Origin: Kitasatospora sp. NBC_00374
GTDB lineage: Bacteria > Actinomycetota > Actinomycetes > Streptomycetales > Streptomycetaceae
Length of the DNA stretch: 64,000 bases
Assembly: GCF_041434935.1 (NCBI RefSeq)
Contig: NZ_CP107964.1
Coordinates: forward strand, 3,906,001 to 3,970,000
Direction of reading: 5' to 3'
Positions 7,819 to 15,545 of the stretch are shown here, piece after piece; the first letter of the stretch is position 1, and each line of letters starts with the position of its first letter. Under the pieces are notes generated by a model, which did no database searches, had not been told where the DNA came from, and saw nothing but the letters and a program-made list of their open reading frames with translations. The translations under genes were made by a program, and so were the position numbers.

Positions 7819-9176
7819 CTGGATGCTCCGGCCGACTGGCTGTCGGGGTGCGTGGGCTGGCTGCCGATCGGGGCTCCGATCGGTGTACCGGAGACAGCGT
7901 GCACTGCCGCCGGGTCCAGGTCGAACAGTTCGCGCAACGCGTCCGCGTAGGACGCGCCGCCGGGTTCGGCCGCGAGCTGCTTCACCCGCACGGTCGGCGC
8001 GTGCAGCAGCTTGTCGACGACCCGCCGGACGGTCTGGGTGATCTCGGCCCGGGAGCGGTCGTCCAGGTCGGGCAGGCGGCTCTCCAGCCGGGCGAGCTCG
8101 CTGCTCACCAGGTCGGAGGCCATCGACCGCAGGGCGACGACGGTGGGCGCGATCCGGGCCGCGCGCTGGGCGGCGGCGAACGCGGCCACCTCGTCGGCGA
8201 CGATCGTGGTGACCGCGTCGACGTCCCCGGCGCCGGGGGTGGCCGCGTGCGCGTGGGACAGGCTCTCCAGGTCGACCAGTAGGGCGCCGGGCAGGCCGTG
8301 CACGTCGTGGTCGACGTCGCGGGGCATGGCGAGGTCGAGGAAGGCCAGCGGGGTGCGGGAGGTCCGGGCGGCGACCGCGGCGGTCACCTCGGCCGCGCCG
8401 ATCACCACCCCGGCCGCGCCGGTGCAGGAGATCACCAGGTCGACGTCGGCCAGTGCCTCCGGCACCTTGGCGAAGTCGACCGTCCGGGCGGCGCCGCCGA
8501 GGATCTCCACCAGGCGCTCGGCCCGGGCGGCGGTGCGGTTGGCGACCAGCAGGTCGGTGACGCCGGAGCGGACCAGGGTGGCGGCGGCCAGCGAGCTCAT
8601 CGAACCCGCGCCGACCACCAGGGCCCGCTTGCCCGCGATCTCCCCGGTCCGCGCGGCGATCTGCTCCAGGCCGAAGGTGACCAGCGACTGGCCCGCCTTG
8701 TCGATGCCGGTCTCGCTGTGGGCCCGCTTGCCGACCCGCAGGGCCTGCTGGAAGAGCTCGTTGAGGCCGCGCCCGGCGGTGTGCTCCTCCTGGGCGCGGG
8801 CCAGCGCGTCGCGCAGCTGGCCGAGGATCTGGCCCTCGCCGACGACCATCGAGTCCAGGCCGCAGGCCACCGAGAAGAGGTGGTGGACGGCGCGGTCCTC
8901 GTAGTGGACGTACAGGTGGGAGGTGAGCTCCTCCAGGTCGACGCCGCTGTGGTGGGCCAGCAGCAGCGACAGCTCGGCGACGCCGGCGTGGAACTTGTCC
9001 ACGTCCGCGTAGAGCTCGATCCGGTTGCAGGTGTTGACCAGCGCGGCCTCGCCGACGGTCGCCGTGGCGGCGGCGTCGTGCAGCAGCCGGGTGGGGACGT
9101 CACCGGTCAGCGCGGCGCGTTCGAGAACGCCGACGGGGGCGGTGCGGTGGCTCAGGCCGACCACGAGCAGGCTCAT
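7815..9176 (-). CDS. hemA: Glutamyl-tRNA reductase
   Basis: First committed step of the C5 haem pathway: glutamyl-tRNA to glutamate-1-semialdehyde with NADPH. The 453 residues contain the catalytic cysteine Cys50 in VNTCNRIELYA, the family signature GEGQILGQ (113-120), an NADP-binding GAGSMSSLAA loop and a C-terminal dimerisation helix bundle. The ATG follows rex after 31 bases. As the redox-costly entry point of tetrapyrrole synthesis, it is the logical target of Rex control in this operon. Confidence 0.95.
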   Translation of the reverse strand: MSLLVVGLSHRTAPVGVLERAALTGDVPTRLLHDAAATATVGEAALVNTCNRIELYADVDKFHAGVAELSLLLAHHSGVDLEELTSHLYVHYEDRAVHHLFSVACGLDSMVVGEGQILGQLRDALARAQEEHTAGRGLNELFQQALRVGKRAHSETGIDKAGQSLVTFGLEQIAARTGEIAGKRALVVGAGSMSSLAAATLVRSGVTDLLVANRTAARAERLVEILGGAARTVDFAKVPEALADVDLVISCTGAAGVVIGAAEVTAAVAARTSRTPLAFLDLAMPRDVDHDVHGLPGALLVDLESLSHAHAATPGAGDVDAVTTIVADEVAAFAAAQRAARIAPTVVALRSMASDLVSSELARLESRLPDLDDRSRAEITQTVRRVVDKLLHAPTVRVKQLAAEPGGASYADALRELFDLDPAAVHAVSGTPIGAPIGSQPTHPDSQSAGASR

Positions 9177-9207
9177 ACCCGACCCCCGTACAGACAGTGG
9201 TTCCTGT

Positions 9208-10071
9208 TCACGCCGGCATCACCGCGGACCGGTCGCCGTCGGTGCCCTTGCCCTGCTTGCCCTTGGCCGGTTCGGCCTTGGCGGTGCCGCCCGCGGCCCG
9301 GCGGAGCTTGGCGGCGGCGGCGCGGACCGGGCCGGGGGCGCGGTCCAGCATGCCGTTGTCGGGGGTGGGTTCCTCGCCGGCCTTGCGCTGCTCGTGGAAG
9401 GCCAGGATCTGCAGCTCTATGGACAGGTCGACCTTGCGCACGTCGACGCCGTCCGGGACGGTCAGCACGGTCGGCGCGAAGTTGAGGATGCTGGTGACGC
9501 CGGCCTCGACCAGGCGGTCGCAGACCTGCTGGGCGGCGACCGGCGGGGTGGTGATCACGCCGATGGACACCTGCTGGGCGGCCACGATGGCCTCCAGCTC
9601 GTCCATGTGCCGCACCGGCAGGCCGGCCGCGGTGCTGCCGACCACGGTCGGATCGGCGTCCAGCAGGGCCGCCACCCGGAAGCCGCGGGAGGCGAAGCCG
9701 CCGTAGTTGGCGAGGGCGTGCCCCAGGTTCCCGATGCCGACGATGACGACCGGCCAGTCCTGGGTGAGGCCCAGCTCGCGGGAGATCTGGTAGACGAGGT
9801 ACTCGACGTCGTAGCCGACGCCGCGGGTGCCGTACGACCCGAGGTAGGAGAAGTCCTTGCGCAGCTTGGCGGAGTTGACCCCGGCGGCGGTGGCCAGTTC
9901 CTCGGATGAGACGGTGGGCACCGAGCGCTCGGACAGCGCGGTGAGCGCGCGCAGGTAGAGCGGCAGGCGGGCGACGGTCGCCTCCGGGATGCCCCGGGCA
10001 CGGCTGGGTCGGCGCGCGGCGCCTGCGTCGGGCGTCTGCGAACTGCTCTGGGTGGGTCGGCCGATTGCCAC
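9208..10071 (-). CDS. rex: Redox-sensing repressor Rex
   Basis: A dimeric NADH/NAD+-sensing repressor. A winged helix-turn-helix occupies about residues 28-90 (RGIPEATVARLPLYLRAL, VNSAKLRKDFSYLGSYG) and a Rossmann domain with GIGNLG (112-117) follows. A domain-swapped C-terminal helix with LSIELQILAFHEQ is also clear. I start at a GTG (VAIGRPTQ) with GGGAG five bases upstream; the open frame extends much further but has no site-supported start there. The C-terminus carries an extra Lys/Ala/Gly-rich tail of about 45 residues. A Rex operator lies about 50 bases upstream, so the rex-hemACD operon is probably autoregulated, as known in S. coelicolor. Confidence 0.95.
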   Translation of the reverse strand: MAIGRPTQSSSQTPDAGAARRPSRARGIPEATVARLPLYLRALTALSERSVPTVSSEELATAAGVNSAKLRKDFSYLGSYGTRGVGYDVEYLVYQISRELGLTQDWPVVIVGIGNLGHALANYGGFASRGFRVAALLDADPTVVGSTAAGLPVRHMDELEAIVAAQQVSIGVITTPPVAAQQVCDRLVEAGVTSILNFAPTVLTVPDGVDVRKVDLSIELQILAFHEQRKAGEEPTPDNGMLDRAPGPVRAAAAKLRRAAGGTAKAEPAKGKQGKGTDGDRSAVMPA

Positions 10072-10118
10072 GGTGCTCCCGTAGGTGAAGCTGGGCTTAG
10101 GCAGCCAGGCTATGCGTT

Positions 10119-10134
10119 TGTGAACGTGTGCACA
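10119..10134 (-). promoter_or_regulatory. Rex operator (ROP) upstream of rex
   Basis: TGTGAACGTGTGCACA, flanked by T and A to give an 18-base TTGTG...CACAA palindrome (10118-10135). The known S. coelicolor ROP consensus is TGTGAACGCGTTCACA; this differs only at central positions. It lies 48 bases before the rex GTG, so Rex should repress its own operon when NADH is low. Confidence 0.9.
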
Positions 10135-10172
10135 AAGATGGTGTCCGATTTGTCCCCGCACAGTGATGCGCA

Positions 10173-10952
10173 TCACTCGCCACCGGAGGCCGACAGGGCC
10201 GCATGCGGACAGTCCGTACCCGGTGGCATCGGGCCGAACGGCACCTCGCGGCGGACCAGCGCGACACCCTCCCCGGCCTCGCCGCCGCGGGGTCGGGGCA
10301 GCCGCGGCCAGGGCACCGACGCGTTCCCGTGCGGCGGCACGACCCAGTCGGCGGGGCCACCCACGGTGCCGCCCGCAGCACCGTCGCCCGCGGCACCGTC
10401 GCCGGCAGCGCCGCCGTCCGCGAGGCCGGCAACGCAGTGGCGCAGCAGGTCGGCGGCGGCCCGGGCGTCGCCGAGCGCGGTGTGCGCCGGGTACCAGCCG
10501 AGGCCGGCCGCGGCCACGCAGGCCGCCAGCCCGTAGCCGCCCGCCTCGGCGAGCCGGCTGCGGGCCAGCCGCATGGTGCAGAGCTCCGGGACGGCCGGCA
10601 GGGCCACTCCGATCCGGGCGAACTCGCGCTCCAGGAAGGCCCGGTCGCAGCTGACGTGGTGGCCCACCAGGACCCGGCCGGCCAGCAGGTCGAGCAGGGC
10701 CGGGGCGACCTCGCGGAACCGGGGGGCGCCGACCACCTGCTCCTGGGTTATCCGGTGCACGTGAGTGGGGCCGACCGGCCCGGCCGGATCGATCAGGGTG
10801 GCGAACTCGCCCTCCACGGCGAGCCCCCGGTCCAGCAGGACGACGGCCACCTCGACCACCCGGTGCCGCCACGGGCTCCGGCCGGTGGCCTCGACGTCGA
10901 CGACGGCGAACCCGCCCGGCACGGACGGGGCGGGGAGGCGACCGAGCAGCAT
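10173..10952 (-). CDS. DEDDh-type 3'-5' exonuclease (DnaQ-like)
   Basis: A 259-residue exonuclease of the DNA polymerase III epsilon superfamily. All DEDDh motifs are present: VVDVEATG (motif I, D-x-E), GHHVSCDRAFLEREF (motif II) and HTALGDARAAADLL (motif III, His and Asp). The fold covers about residues 12-180. The last roughly 80 residues are low-complexity Ala/Gly/Pro with DGAAGDGAAGG-like repeats of no known function. Start: ATG (MLLGRLPAP) with GAAGGAG upstream; an open frame extends earlier but lacks a ribosome site. Likely role: DNA repair or nucleic-acid trimming. It is divergent from nothing nearby and has an independent transcript. Confidence 0.88.
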   Translation of the reverse strand: MLLGRLPAPSVPGGFAVVDVEATGRSPWRHRVVEVAVVLLDRGLAVEGEFATLIDPAGPVGPTHVHRITQEQVVGAPRFREVAPALLDLLAGRVLVGHHVSCDRAFLEREFARIGVALPAVPELCTMRLARSRLAEAGGYGLAACVAAAGLGWYPAHTALGDARAAADLLRHCVAGLADGGAAGDGAAGDGAAGGTVGGPADWVVPPHGNASVPWPRLPRPRGGEAGEGVALVRREVPFGPMPPGTDCPHAALSASGGE

Positions 10953-11069
10953 CGTCCTGCTCTCCTTCTGTCGGCAACCCCCGGCGGACACAGAGCCCCA
11001 CGATGGTAAGCCGACGAACGAGCCCTTTTTCAAGGAGATCTTCATCTCGGAGGCAACGATTCGGCGTAC

Positions 11070-11093
11070 CACCCCCGCCGATCGGCGGGGGTG
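11070..11093 (-). terminator. Palindromic terminator of the glutaredoxin-like gene
   Basis: A 24-base perfect palindrome, CACCCCCGCCGA followed by its complement, 23 bases beyond the stop of the glutaredoxin-like gene. It forms a tight GC-rich hairpin. Confidence 0.75.
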
Positions 11094-11115
11094 CGCGGCG
11101 GCCGCAGCGCCCCGC

Positions 11116-11388
11116 TCAGCCGCCCAGCGCGGTGCGCAGCCGGCGCTCGTCGACCCGCCAGAAGTCGTGCTGACGGCCGTCGATCAGGGTGACCGGGATC
11201 TGCTCCCAGTACTTCTCGTACAGCTCCTCGTCCTGGGTGATGTCCTTCTCCTCGAAGACCGCGCCCAGGTCCCCGGTGACCCTGACGATCACCGCGCGGG
11301 CGTCCTCGCACAGGTGGCAGTCGGGCTTGCCGACCAGGGTGACGGTCCGGTCGGCCGGGTTCTTCTTGTCGCGTCGCAGCAGGCTCAC
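11116..11388 (-). CDS. Glutaredoxin-like thioredoxin-fold protein
   Basis: A 90-residue protein with an N-terminal beta strand and active site VGKPDCHLCEDARAVI (Cys-x-x-Cys, residues about 24-27), a charged middle (EEKDITQDEELYEKYW) and the cis-Pro loop QIPVTLIDGR expected of thioredoxin folds. It belongs to the DUF836-like glutaredoxin family that lies near bldN in streptomycetes. It probably acts as a cytoplasmic dithiol oxidoreductase or mycothiol-linked redoxin; the substrate is unknown. It is encoded opposite to, and upstream of, the HAD phosphatase gene, with 126 bases between them. Confidence 0.85.
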   Translation of the reverse strand: MSLLRRDKKNPADRTVTLVGKPDCHLCEDARAVIVRVTGDLGAVFEEKDITQDEELYEKYWEQIPVTLIDGRQHDFWRVDERRLRTALGG

Positions 11389-11514
11389 CGGCCCATTGTG
11401 CCTCGCCGGACAGCTCCCGGTCCGGGCACCGCCACAGCCTCGATGCGGGCTGTTAACGGTGGCTGCACATCACGGTCACGGGATCCGACACCGGTGCTGG
11501 CTATGCTCGGTCGC

Positions 11515-12495
11515 ATGGTCGCGCTGCGAAGGCTCACCCAGGCAAGGCGTTCCCCGACCGAGCGGACCGCCCTGGCGGGCGAGGCCGCCGCCGAGGCCGC
11601 CGAGGCGGATCTGCTGGCCCTGGAGGCCACTCCGGCCGCGACCGGGCAGGCGCCGGACGGGCGTCCGGCCGCCAAGCCGCCGAAGGCCCCGGCCGAGGAC
11701 CACACCCCCACCCCGGACGACCCGCGGGCGGCCGCGTTCTTCGACTGCGACAACACCATCCTGCGCGGCGCGGCGATCTTCTACCTCGGCATCGGGCTGT
11801 ACCGCCGCCGGTTCTTCTCCCGCCGGGACGTGGCCAGGTTCGCCTGGCAGCAGGCCTGGTTCCGGCTGTACGGCTCGGAGGACCCGGCGCACATCGCGGA
11901 CGTCCAGGACCGGGCGCTCGGCCTGGTCGCCGGGAAGCGGACGGCCGAGCTGGAGGCGATCTGCGAGGAGATCTTCGAGGACGTCATCACCCGCAAGATC
12001 TGGCCCGGCACCCGCGCCCTGGTCCAGATGCACCTGGACGCCGGCCAGCGGACCTGGCTGGTCACCGCGGCGCCGCAGGAGGTGGCCCGGATCATCGCCC
12101 GGCAGCTGGGCATGACCGGAGCCCTGGGCACCGTGGCGGAGACCGTCGACGGCGAGTACACCGGCCGGCTGGTCGGGGGGCTGTTGCACGGCCAGGCCAA
12201 GGCGGCCGCCGTCCAGGCGCTGGCCCGCCGGGAGAACCTGGACCTCAGCCGCTGCGCGGCGTTCAGCGACTCCGCCAACGACATCCCGATGCTGGCCCTG
12301 GTCGGCCACCCGTACGTGATCAACCCGGATGCCGCGCTGCGGCGGCACGCCCGGGCGATGGGGTGGCGGGTGCGGGACTTCCGGACCGGCCGCAAGGCGG
12401 CCCGGATCGGGGTGCCGGCGGCCGCCGGGCTCGGGGTGGTGGCCGGGGCGACGGCCACCGCGATCGCGATGCGGCGGCGCCGCCGCCCCGCGTGA
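11515..12495 (+). CDS. HAD-superfamily phosphatase (SerB-like, subfamily IB)
   Basis: A 326-residue HAD hydrolase. An N-terminal low-complexity Ala/Glu/Pro segment (about 1-70) is followed by motif I FFDCDNTIL, motif II LVTAAP, a catalytic lysine region (HGQAKAAAV) and motif III SDSANDIPML. The C-terminus has a short hydrophobic Gly/Ala stretch (AAAGLGVVAGATATAIA) and a basic RRRRR tail, suggesting a membrane anchor. The substrate is not clear; relatives are phosphoserine-phosphatase-like. Orthologues sit next to bldN in S. coelicolor. The start used is ATG 11515. A TATGCT hexamer ends seven bases before it, so the transcript may be leaderless; an ATG 12 bases earlier is in frame. Confidence 0.85.
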   Translation: MVALRRLTQARRSPTERTALAGEAAAEAAEADLLALEATPAATGQAPDGRPAAKPPKAPAEDHTPTPDDPRAAAFFDCDNTILRGAAIFYLGIGLYRRRFFSRRDVARFAWQQAWFRLYGSEDPAHIADVQDRALGLVAGKRTAELEAICEEIFEDVITRKIWPGTRALVQMHLDAGQRTWLVTAAPQEVARIIARQLGMTGALGTVAETVDGEYTGRLVGGLLHGQAKAAAVQALARRENLDLSRCAAFSDSANDIPMLALVGHPYVINPDAALRRHARAMGWRVRDFRTGRKAARIGVPAAAGLGVVAGATATAIAMRRRRRPA

Positions 12496-12523
12496 GCCGG
12501 TCGGAGTGAGCCCCGCCCGGCCC

Positions 12524-12538
12524 TTGACGGGCCGTCAA
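12524..12538 (+). promoter_or_regulatory. Palindrome in the bldN upstream region
   Basis: TTGACGG, one base, CCGTCAA is a perfect 7-bp inverted repeat just after the HAD gene. The single-base spacer makes a hairpin unlikely, so it looks more like a dimeric operator. The rest of the 477-base gap 12496-12972 is non-coding and should hold bldN control sites; I could not place a convincing BldD site or -35/-10 pair there. Confidence 0.4.
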
Positions 12539-12972
12539 CCTGGCGTTTTACCGACCACTCCTTGGATGGGCTTCGCCTCACGCTAACGAGGGAATCGCCA
12601 CCCGCCCGGCGGGCCGACCGAACGGGATCGCGGCTGACCAGATCTGATCGTTCGTCGACTTGGGAAAGTCGGGGGTTGCCGGGCCCCAGGACGGGGAAAC
12701 GGCCCCTCTCTCCCTCAAATTGGTCACACCGTGCTTACGAGCGCTCACGTTGCGCCAGACGGATGGCGGCAACTCCGGTCATTACCAGCTGAATATGCGC
12801 GACAAGTGGACCTCAAACGACCACTTCGACCACAGGGTGTAGCTGTCATTGCACAAAGCGTTATCCTCTCTGGGATGCACGCCACCACGCGTCCCCGGTG
12901 ACGGGGGGTCAGGCAGTGTGCTCTCCGCGCAGGCGGAGGTGACCCGTCCACAGTTCTGCCTCTGGGAGTCCC

Positions 12973-13857
12973 GTGTACCCACCCGTCCGGAACGACGCGC
13001 CTACCTCCCCCCGCCCGTCGACCACCGCCCCGCGTCCCGGTACGCGCCTGGACCAGCTGTGGGCCGCGATCAGAGACTTCGAGCTGCTCGTGCCGCAGCC
13101 CGCCGTGGCCGGCGCCACCCTCAGCGGCGGCCACGGACGCCCGCCCCGCCCCCCGGTCGGCGCCCTGCTGCGCTCCACCGCCACCAGCGGCCCCGGCACC
13201 AGCACGGGCGCCGGCAGCGGGACGGGCACCGGCTCGCGCGGCCGGACGGCGGTCGGCGGCGCCGGCCGCGGCCGGGCCCGCTCCACCCCGAACACCGGCT
13301 TCGAGACCGAGCACAACCCGATCGTCGACCTCGTCGAACGCGCCCAGAACGGCGAGAGCGAGGCGTTCGGCCGGCTCTACGACCACTACGCCGACACCGT
13401 GTACCGCTACATCTACTACCGGGTCGGCAGCCGGGCCACGGCCGAGGACCTGACCAGCGAGACGTTCCTGCGCGCGCTGCGCCGGATCGGCACCTTCACC
13501 TGGCAGGGCCGGGACTTCGGCGCCTGGCTGGTGACCATCGCGCGCAACCTGGTGGCCGACCACTTCAAGTCCAGCCGGTTCCGGCTGGAGGTCACCACCG
13601 GCGAGATGCTGGACTCCAACGAGTGCGAGCGCAGCCCCGAGGACTCGGTCCTGGAGTCGCTCTCCAACGCGGCCCTGCTGGACGCCGTGCGGCGGCTCAA
13701 CCCGCAGCAGCAGGAGTGCGTCACGCTGCGCTTCCTGCAGGGGCTCTCGGTGGCCGAGACGGCTCGGATCATGGGCAAGAACGAGGGCGCCATCAAGACC
13801 CTCCAGTACCGCGCGGTGCGGACGCTGGCCCGGCTGCTCCCGCCCGACGCCCGGTGA
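12973..13857 (+). CDS. bldN: Developmental RNA polymerase sigma factor BldN (ECF, pro-sigma)
   Basis: A 294-residue ECF sigma factor. Region 2 begins near residue 117 (IVDLVERAQNGESEAFGRLY, then DTVYRYIYYRVG) and region 4 lies at about 235-290 (LNPQQQECVTLRFLQGLS, IMGKNEGAIKTLQYRA). The DNA-binding part is nearly identical to remembered S. coelicolor BldN, including LEVTTGEMLDSNE. Ahead of it is an unusually long extension of about 115 residues, low complexity in its second half (Gly/Thr/Ser/Arg repeats); S. coelicolor BldN is made as a pro-protein with a cleaved N-terminal extension. The GTG start (MYPPV) has GGGAG four bases upstream. Known role: transcription of chaplin, rodlin, bldM and rsbN genes for aerial mycelium formation. 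Confidence 0.93.
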   Translation: MYPPVRNDAPTSPRPSTTAPRPGTRLDQLWAAIRDFELLVPQPAVAGATLSGGHGRPPRPPVGALLRSTATSGPGTSTGAGSGTGTGSRGRTAVGGAGRGRARSTPNTGFETEHNPIVDLVERAQNGESEAFGRLYDHYADTVYRYIYYRVGSRATAEDLTSETFLRALRRIGTFTWQGRDFGAWLVTIARNLVADHFKSSRFRLEVTTGEMLDSNECERSPEDSVLESLSNAALLDAVRRLNPQQQECVTLRFLQGLSVAETARIMGKNEGAIKTLQYRAVRTLARLLPPDAR

Positions 13858-13865
13858 CCGCGGCA

Positions 13866-13918
13866 GACCCGGGCGCGGAAGACCCGGGCGCGGAAGACCC
13901 GGGCGCGGCAGACCCGGA
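13866..13918 (+). repeat. 15-bp tandem repeat after bldN
   Basis: About 3.5 copies of GACCCGGGCGCGGAA (13866-13880, 13881-13895, 13896-13910 with one change, then a partial copy) start nine bases after the bldN stop. Each unit contains the self-complementary CCCGGG. It lies within the 307-base bldN-rsbN gap (13858-14164), whose other content is the rsbN promoter. Confidence 0.9.
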
Positions 13919-14002
13919 CCAGGGCGAGATATCCGACCCCCTGTCAGCTCCGCCCCGGTCCGCACACGTGCGGGTGAATGGGCGGTCACATGATCAGCCG
14001 TG

Positions 14003-14031
14003 CGTAACCGACTCCCGGCACCGCTCGTTGG
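14003..14031 (+). promoter_or_regulatory. Predicted sigma-BldN promoter of rsbN
   Basis: CGTAAC (14003-14008), 17 bases, CGTTGG (14026-14031): perfect -35 and 5 of 6 at -10 against CGTAAC-N16/17-CGTTGA. Initiation near 14038 gives a leader of about 127 bases before the rsbN GTG. In S. venezuelae rsbN is transcribed by sigma-BldN itself, so the motif sits where expected. Confidence 0.8.
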
Positions 14032-14164
14032 CCAGCGTGCAATCCGTCATCGGGGCTTCAGTCAAGCCCGATCCAGGCATGTCACCCGATGGTGTGGTTT
14101 CGGCCCGCCGAGGCAACCGTCCGGCCGGCCTGGGTGTCGAAAACGACGAAGGGAGGTGTGGCCC

Positions 14165-15388
14165 GTGACGGCAAACGTGCTGGAGCACCGGCGGGCAAAG
14201 GCCTTCGCCGAGGCGCTGGAGGCCCACCGGACAGAGAGGGCCGACACCGGCGGCGCGGCCCACGAGGGCCCGGCCGGGGGTGGATCGGCCGCGATGGCCG
14301 AGCTGCTGGCGATGGCGGGTGCCCTGGGCGCGATGCCCGCGCCGGAGCTGGACGCACAGGCCCGCGCGGTCCAGCGGGCGCAGCTGATGGCCGCGTTCGA
14401 GCAGGAGTGGGCCGGTGGCCGGACCGCGGCCGCGGTGCCCAGGCAGCGCAGGCACCGGGCGGTCCGGGCCGTCTCGCGCAGCCGCTGGGGCCGGCGGCTG
14501 GTGATCGGCGGGCTGGTCGCCGGAGTGGCGGTCGGCGGCTTCACCGGTGCGGCCACGGCCAGCACCAACGCGCTCCCGGGGGACACGCTCTACGGCATGA
14601 AGCGCGGCCTGGAGGGTCTCCAGCTGGACTGGGCGGACTCCGACGCCGAGCGCGGCGCCCTGCTCCTGGAGCAGGCCTCCACCCGCCTCGACGAGGCGCA
14701 GTCGCTGCTGCAGCGGGCCGGTTCGCCGGACACCCTGAGCCCCGACACGGTCGAGCAGGTCCGGCGCGCGCTGGACGACATGCACACCGAGGCCGTCCGC
14801 GGCCGCGACCTGCTCCGCGCGGTCTACCGCAGCAACGGCTCGCTCGCGCCGATGCGCAAGCTCGCCACCTTCGCCGACGGCGAGGACGACCGCTGGAGCA
14901 CGCTGCAGAGCCGGCTCCCCGACCAGCTGACCAGCCAGGCCGGCAAGGTCGACCGGCTCTTCGACGACATAAGCGAGGACGTCGCGCCCCTGCACCTGGA
15001 GCAGCCGACCGCCGCGGGCGGCTCGGCTCCCGGGTCGGGAGCGGACGGCGACCAGTCCCCGGGCTCGACCGACAACGAGCCCGCCACCTTCGGCGGCCGG
15101 CCGCAGGCACCGGCCGGCACGCCCGACGCGCGCGGCAGGAACGGCACCACGGGTGGCGGCGCGACCGGCGGCACGACCCCGAGCAGCGCACCGAACGGTG
15201 TCGGCAACCTGGTCAACGGCCTCACCAACGGCCTGACCGGCGGCGCCCCCGGGAGTTCCCCGGCAGCGGGCCAGCAGGGAAGCACCGGCGCGTCCCCCGC
15301 GCCGTCCGGCACACCCACCCCGGAGGGCCAGGGCCTCACCATCCCGCCCCTGCTCCCCGGCCTGCTCCCAGGTCTCACCCTGCACTGA
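14165..15388 (+). CDS. rsbN: Anti-sigma factor RsbN (BldN antagonist)
   Basis: A 407-residue single-pass membrane protein. The cytoplasmic N-terminal region (about 1-110, EHRRAKAFAEALEAHR near the start) should bind BldN. One membrane segment lies at about 111-131 (RRLVIGGLVAGVAVGGFTGA). The extracytoplasmic part carries a DUF5667-like helical domain (ALPGDTLYGMKRGLE, LDEAQSLL) and a long Gly/Ser/Thr/Pro-rich tail. The GTG start has GGGAGG eight bases upstream; a longer open frame begins upstream but overlaps the promoter. Location directly after bldN and the BldN-type promoter support the identification. A perfect 17-bp terminator follows. Confidence 0.88.
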   Translation: MTANVLEHRRAKAFAEALEAHRTERADTGGAAHEGPAGGGSAAMAELLAMAGALGAMPAPELDAQARAVQRAQLMAAFEQEWAGGRTAAAVPRQRRHRAVRAVSRSRWGRRLVIGGLVAGVAVGGFTGAATASTNALPGDTLYGMKRGLEGLQLDWADSDAERGALLLEQASTRLDEAQSLLQRAGSPDTLSPDTVEQVRRALDDMHTEAVRGRDLLRAVYRSNGSLAPMRKLATFADGEDDRWSTLQSRLPDQLTSQAGKVDRLFDDISEDVAPLHLEQPTAAGGSAPGSGADGDQSPGSTDNEPATFGGRPQAPAGTPDARGRNGTTGGGATGGTTPSSAPNGVGNLVNGLTNGLTGGAPGSSPAAGQQGSTGASPAPSGTPTPEGQGLTIPPLLPGLLPGLTLH

Positions 15389-15411
15389 CCGGCCGGGTAC
15401 GACCGACAACG

Positions 15412-15449
15412 GGACGGCGGCCGCAGGCACTCGCCTGCGGCCGCCGTCC
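15412..15449 (+). terminator. Very strong bidirectional terminator
   Basis: A perfect 17-bp stem (15412-15428 with 15433-15449) and the tetraloop ACTC, between rsbN and the convergent acyltransferase gene. Confidence 0.92.
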
Positions 15450-15545
15450 TGCGATCCGGATTCCACCGTGCTCGCGACGCTCTCCGCCGTGGCCGGAGCT
15501 ACCGGCCGGTCCCGGCCGGGATCGGCGGTCCTCCCCCGGAACCGG

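Noticed and set aside
10072..11001. Upstream extension of the rex frame to a much longer protein
   Set aside because: It would run through the Rex operator and the exonuclease gene; the GTG at 10071 has a ribosome site and fits family length.
12720..12760. BldD operator upstream of bldN
   Set aside because: TCACACCGTGCTTAC resembles the BldD pattern but misses several key positions; no confident site could be placed.
14000..14164. Earlier ATG start for rsbN
   Set aside because: It would lie inside the predicted sigma-BldN promoter; the GTG at 14165 has GGGAGG at ideal spacing.
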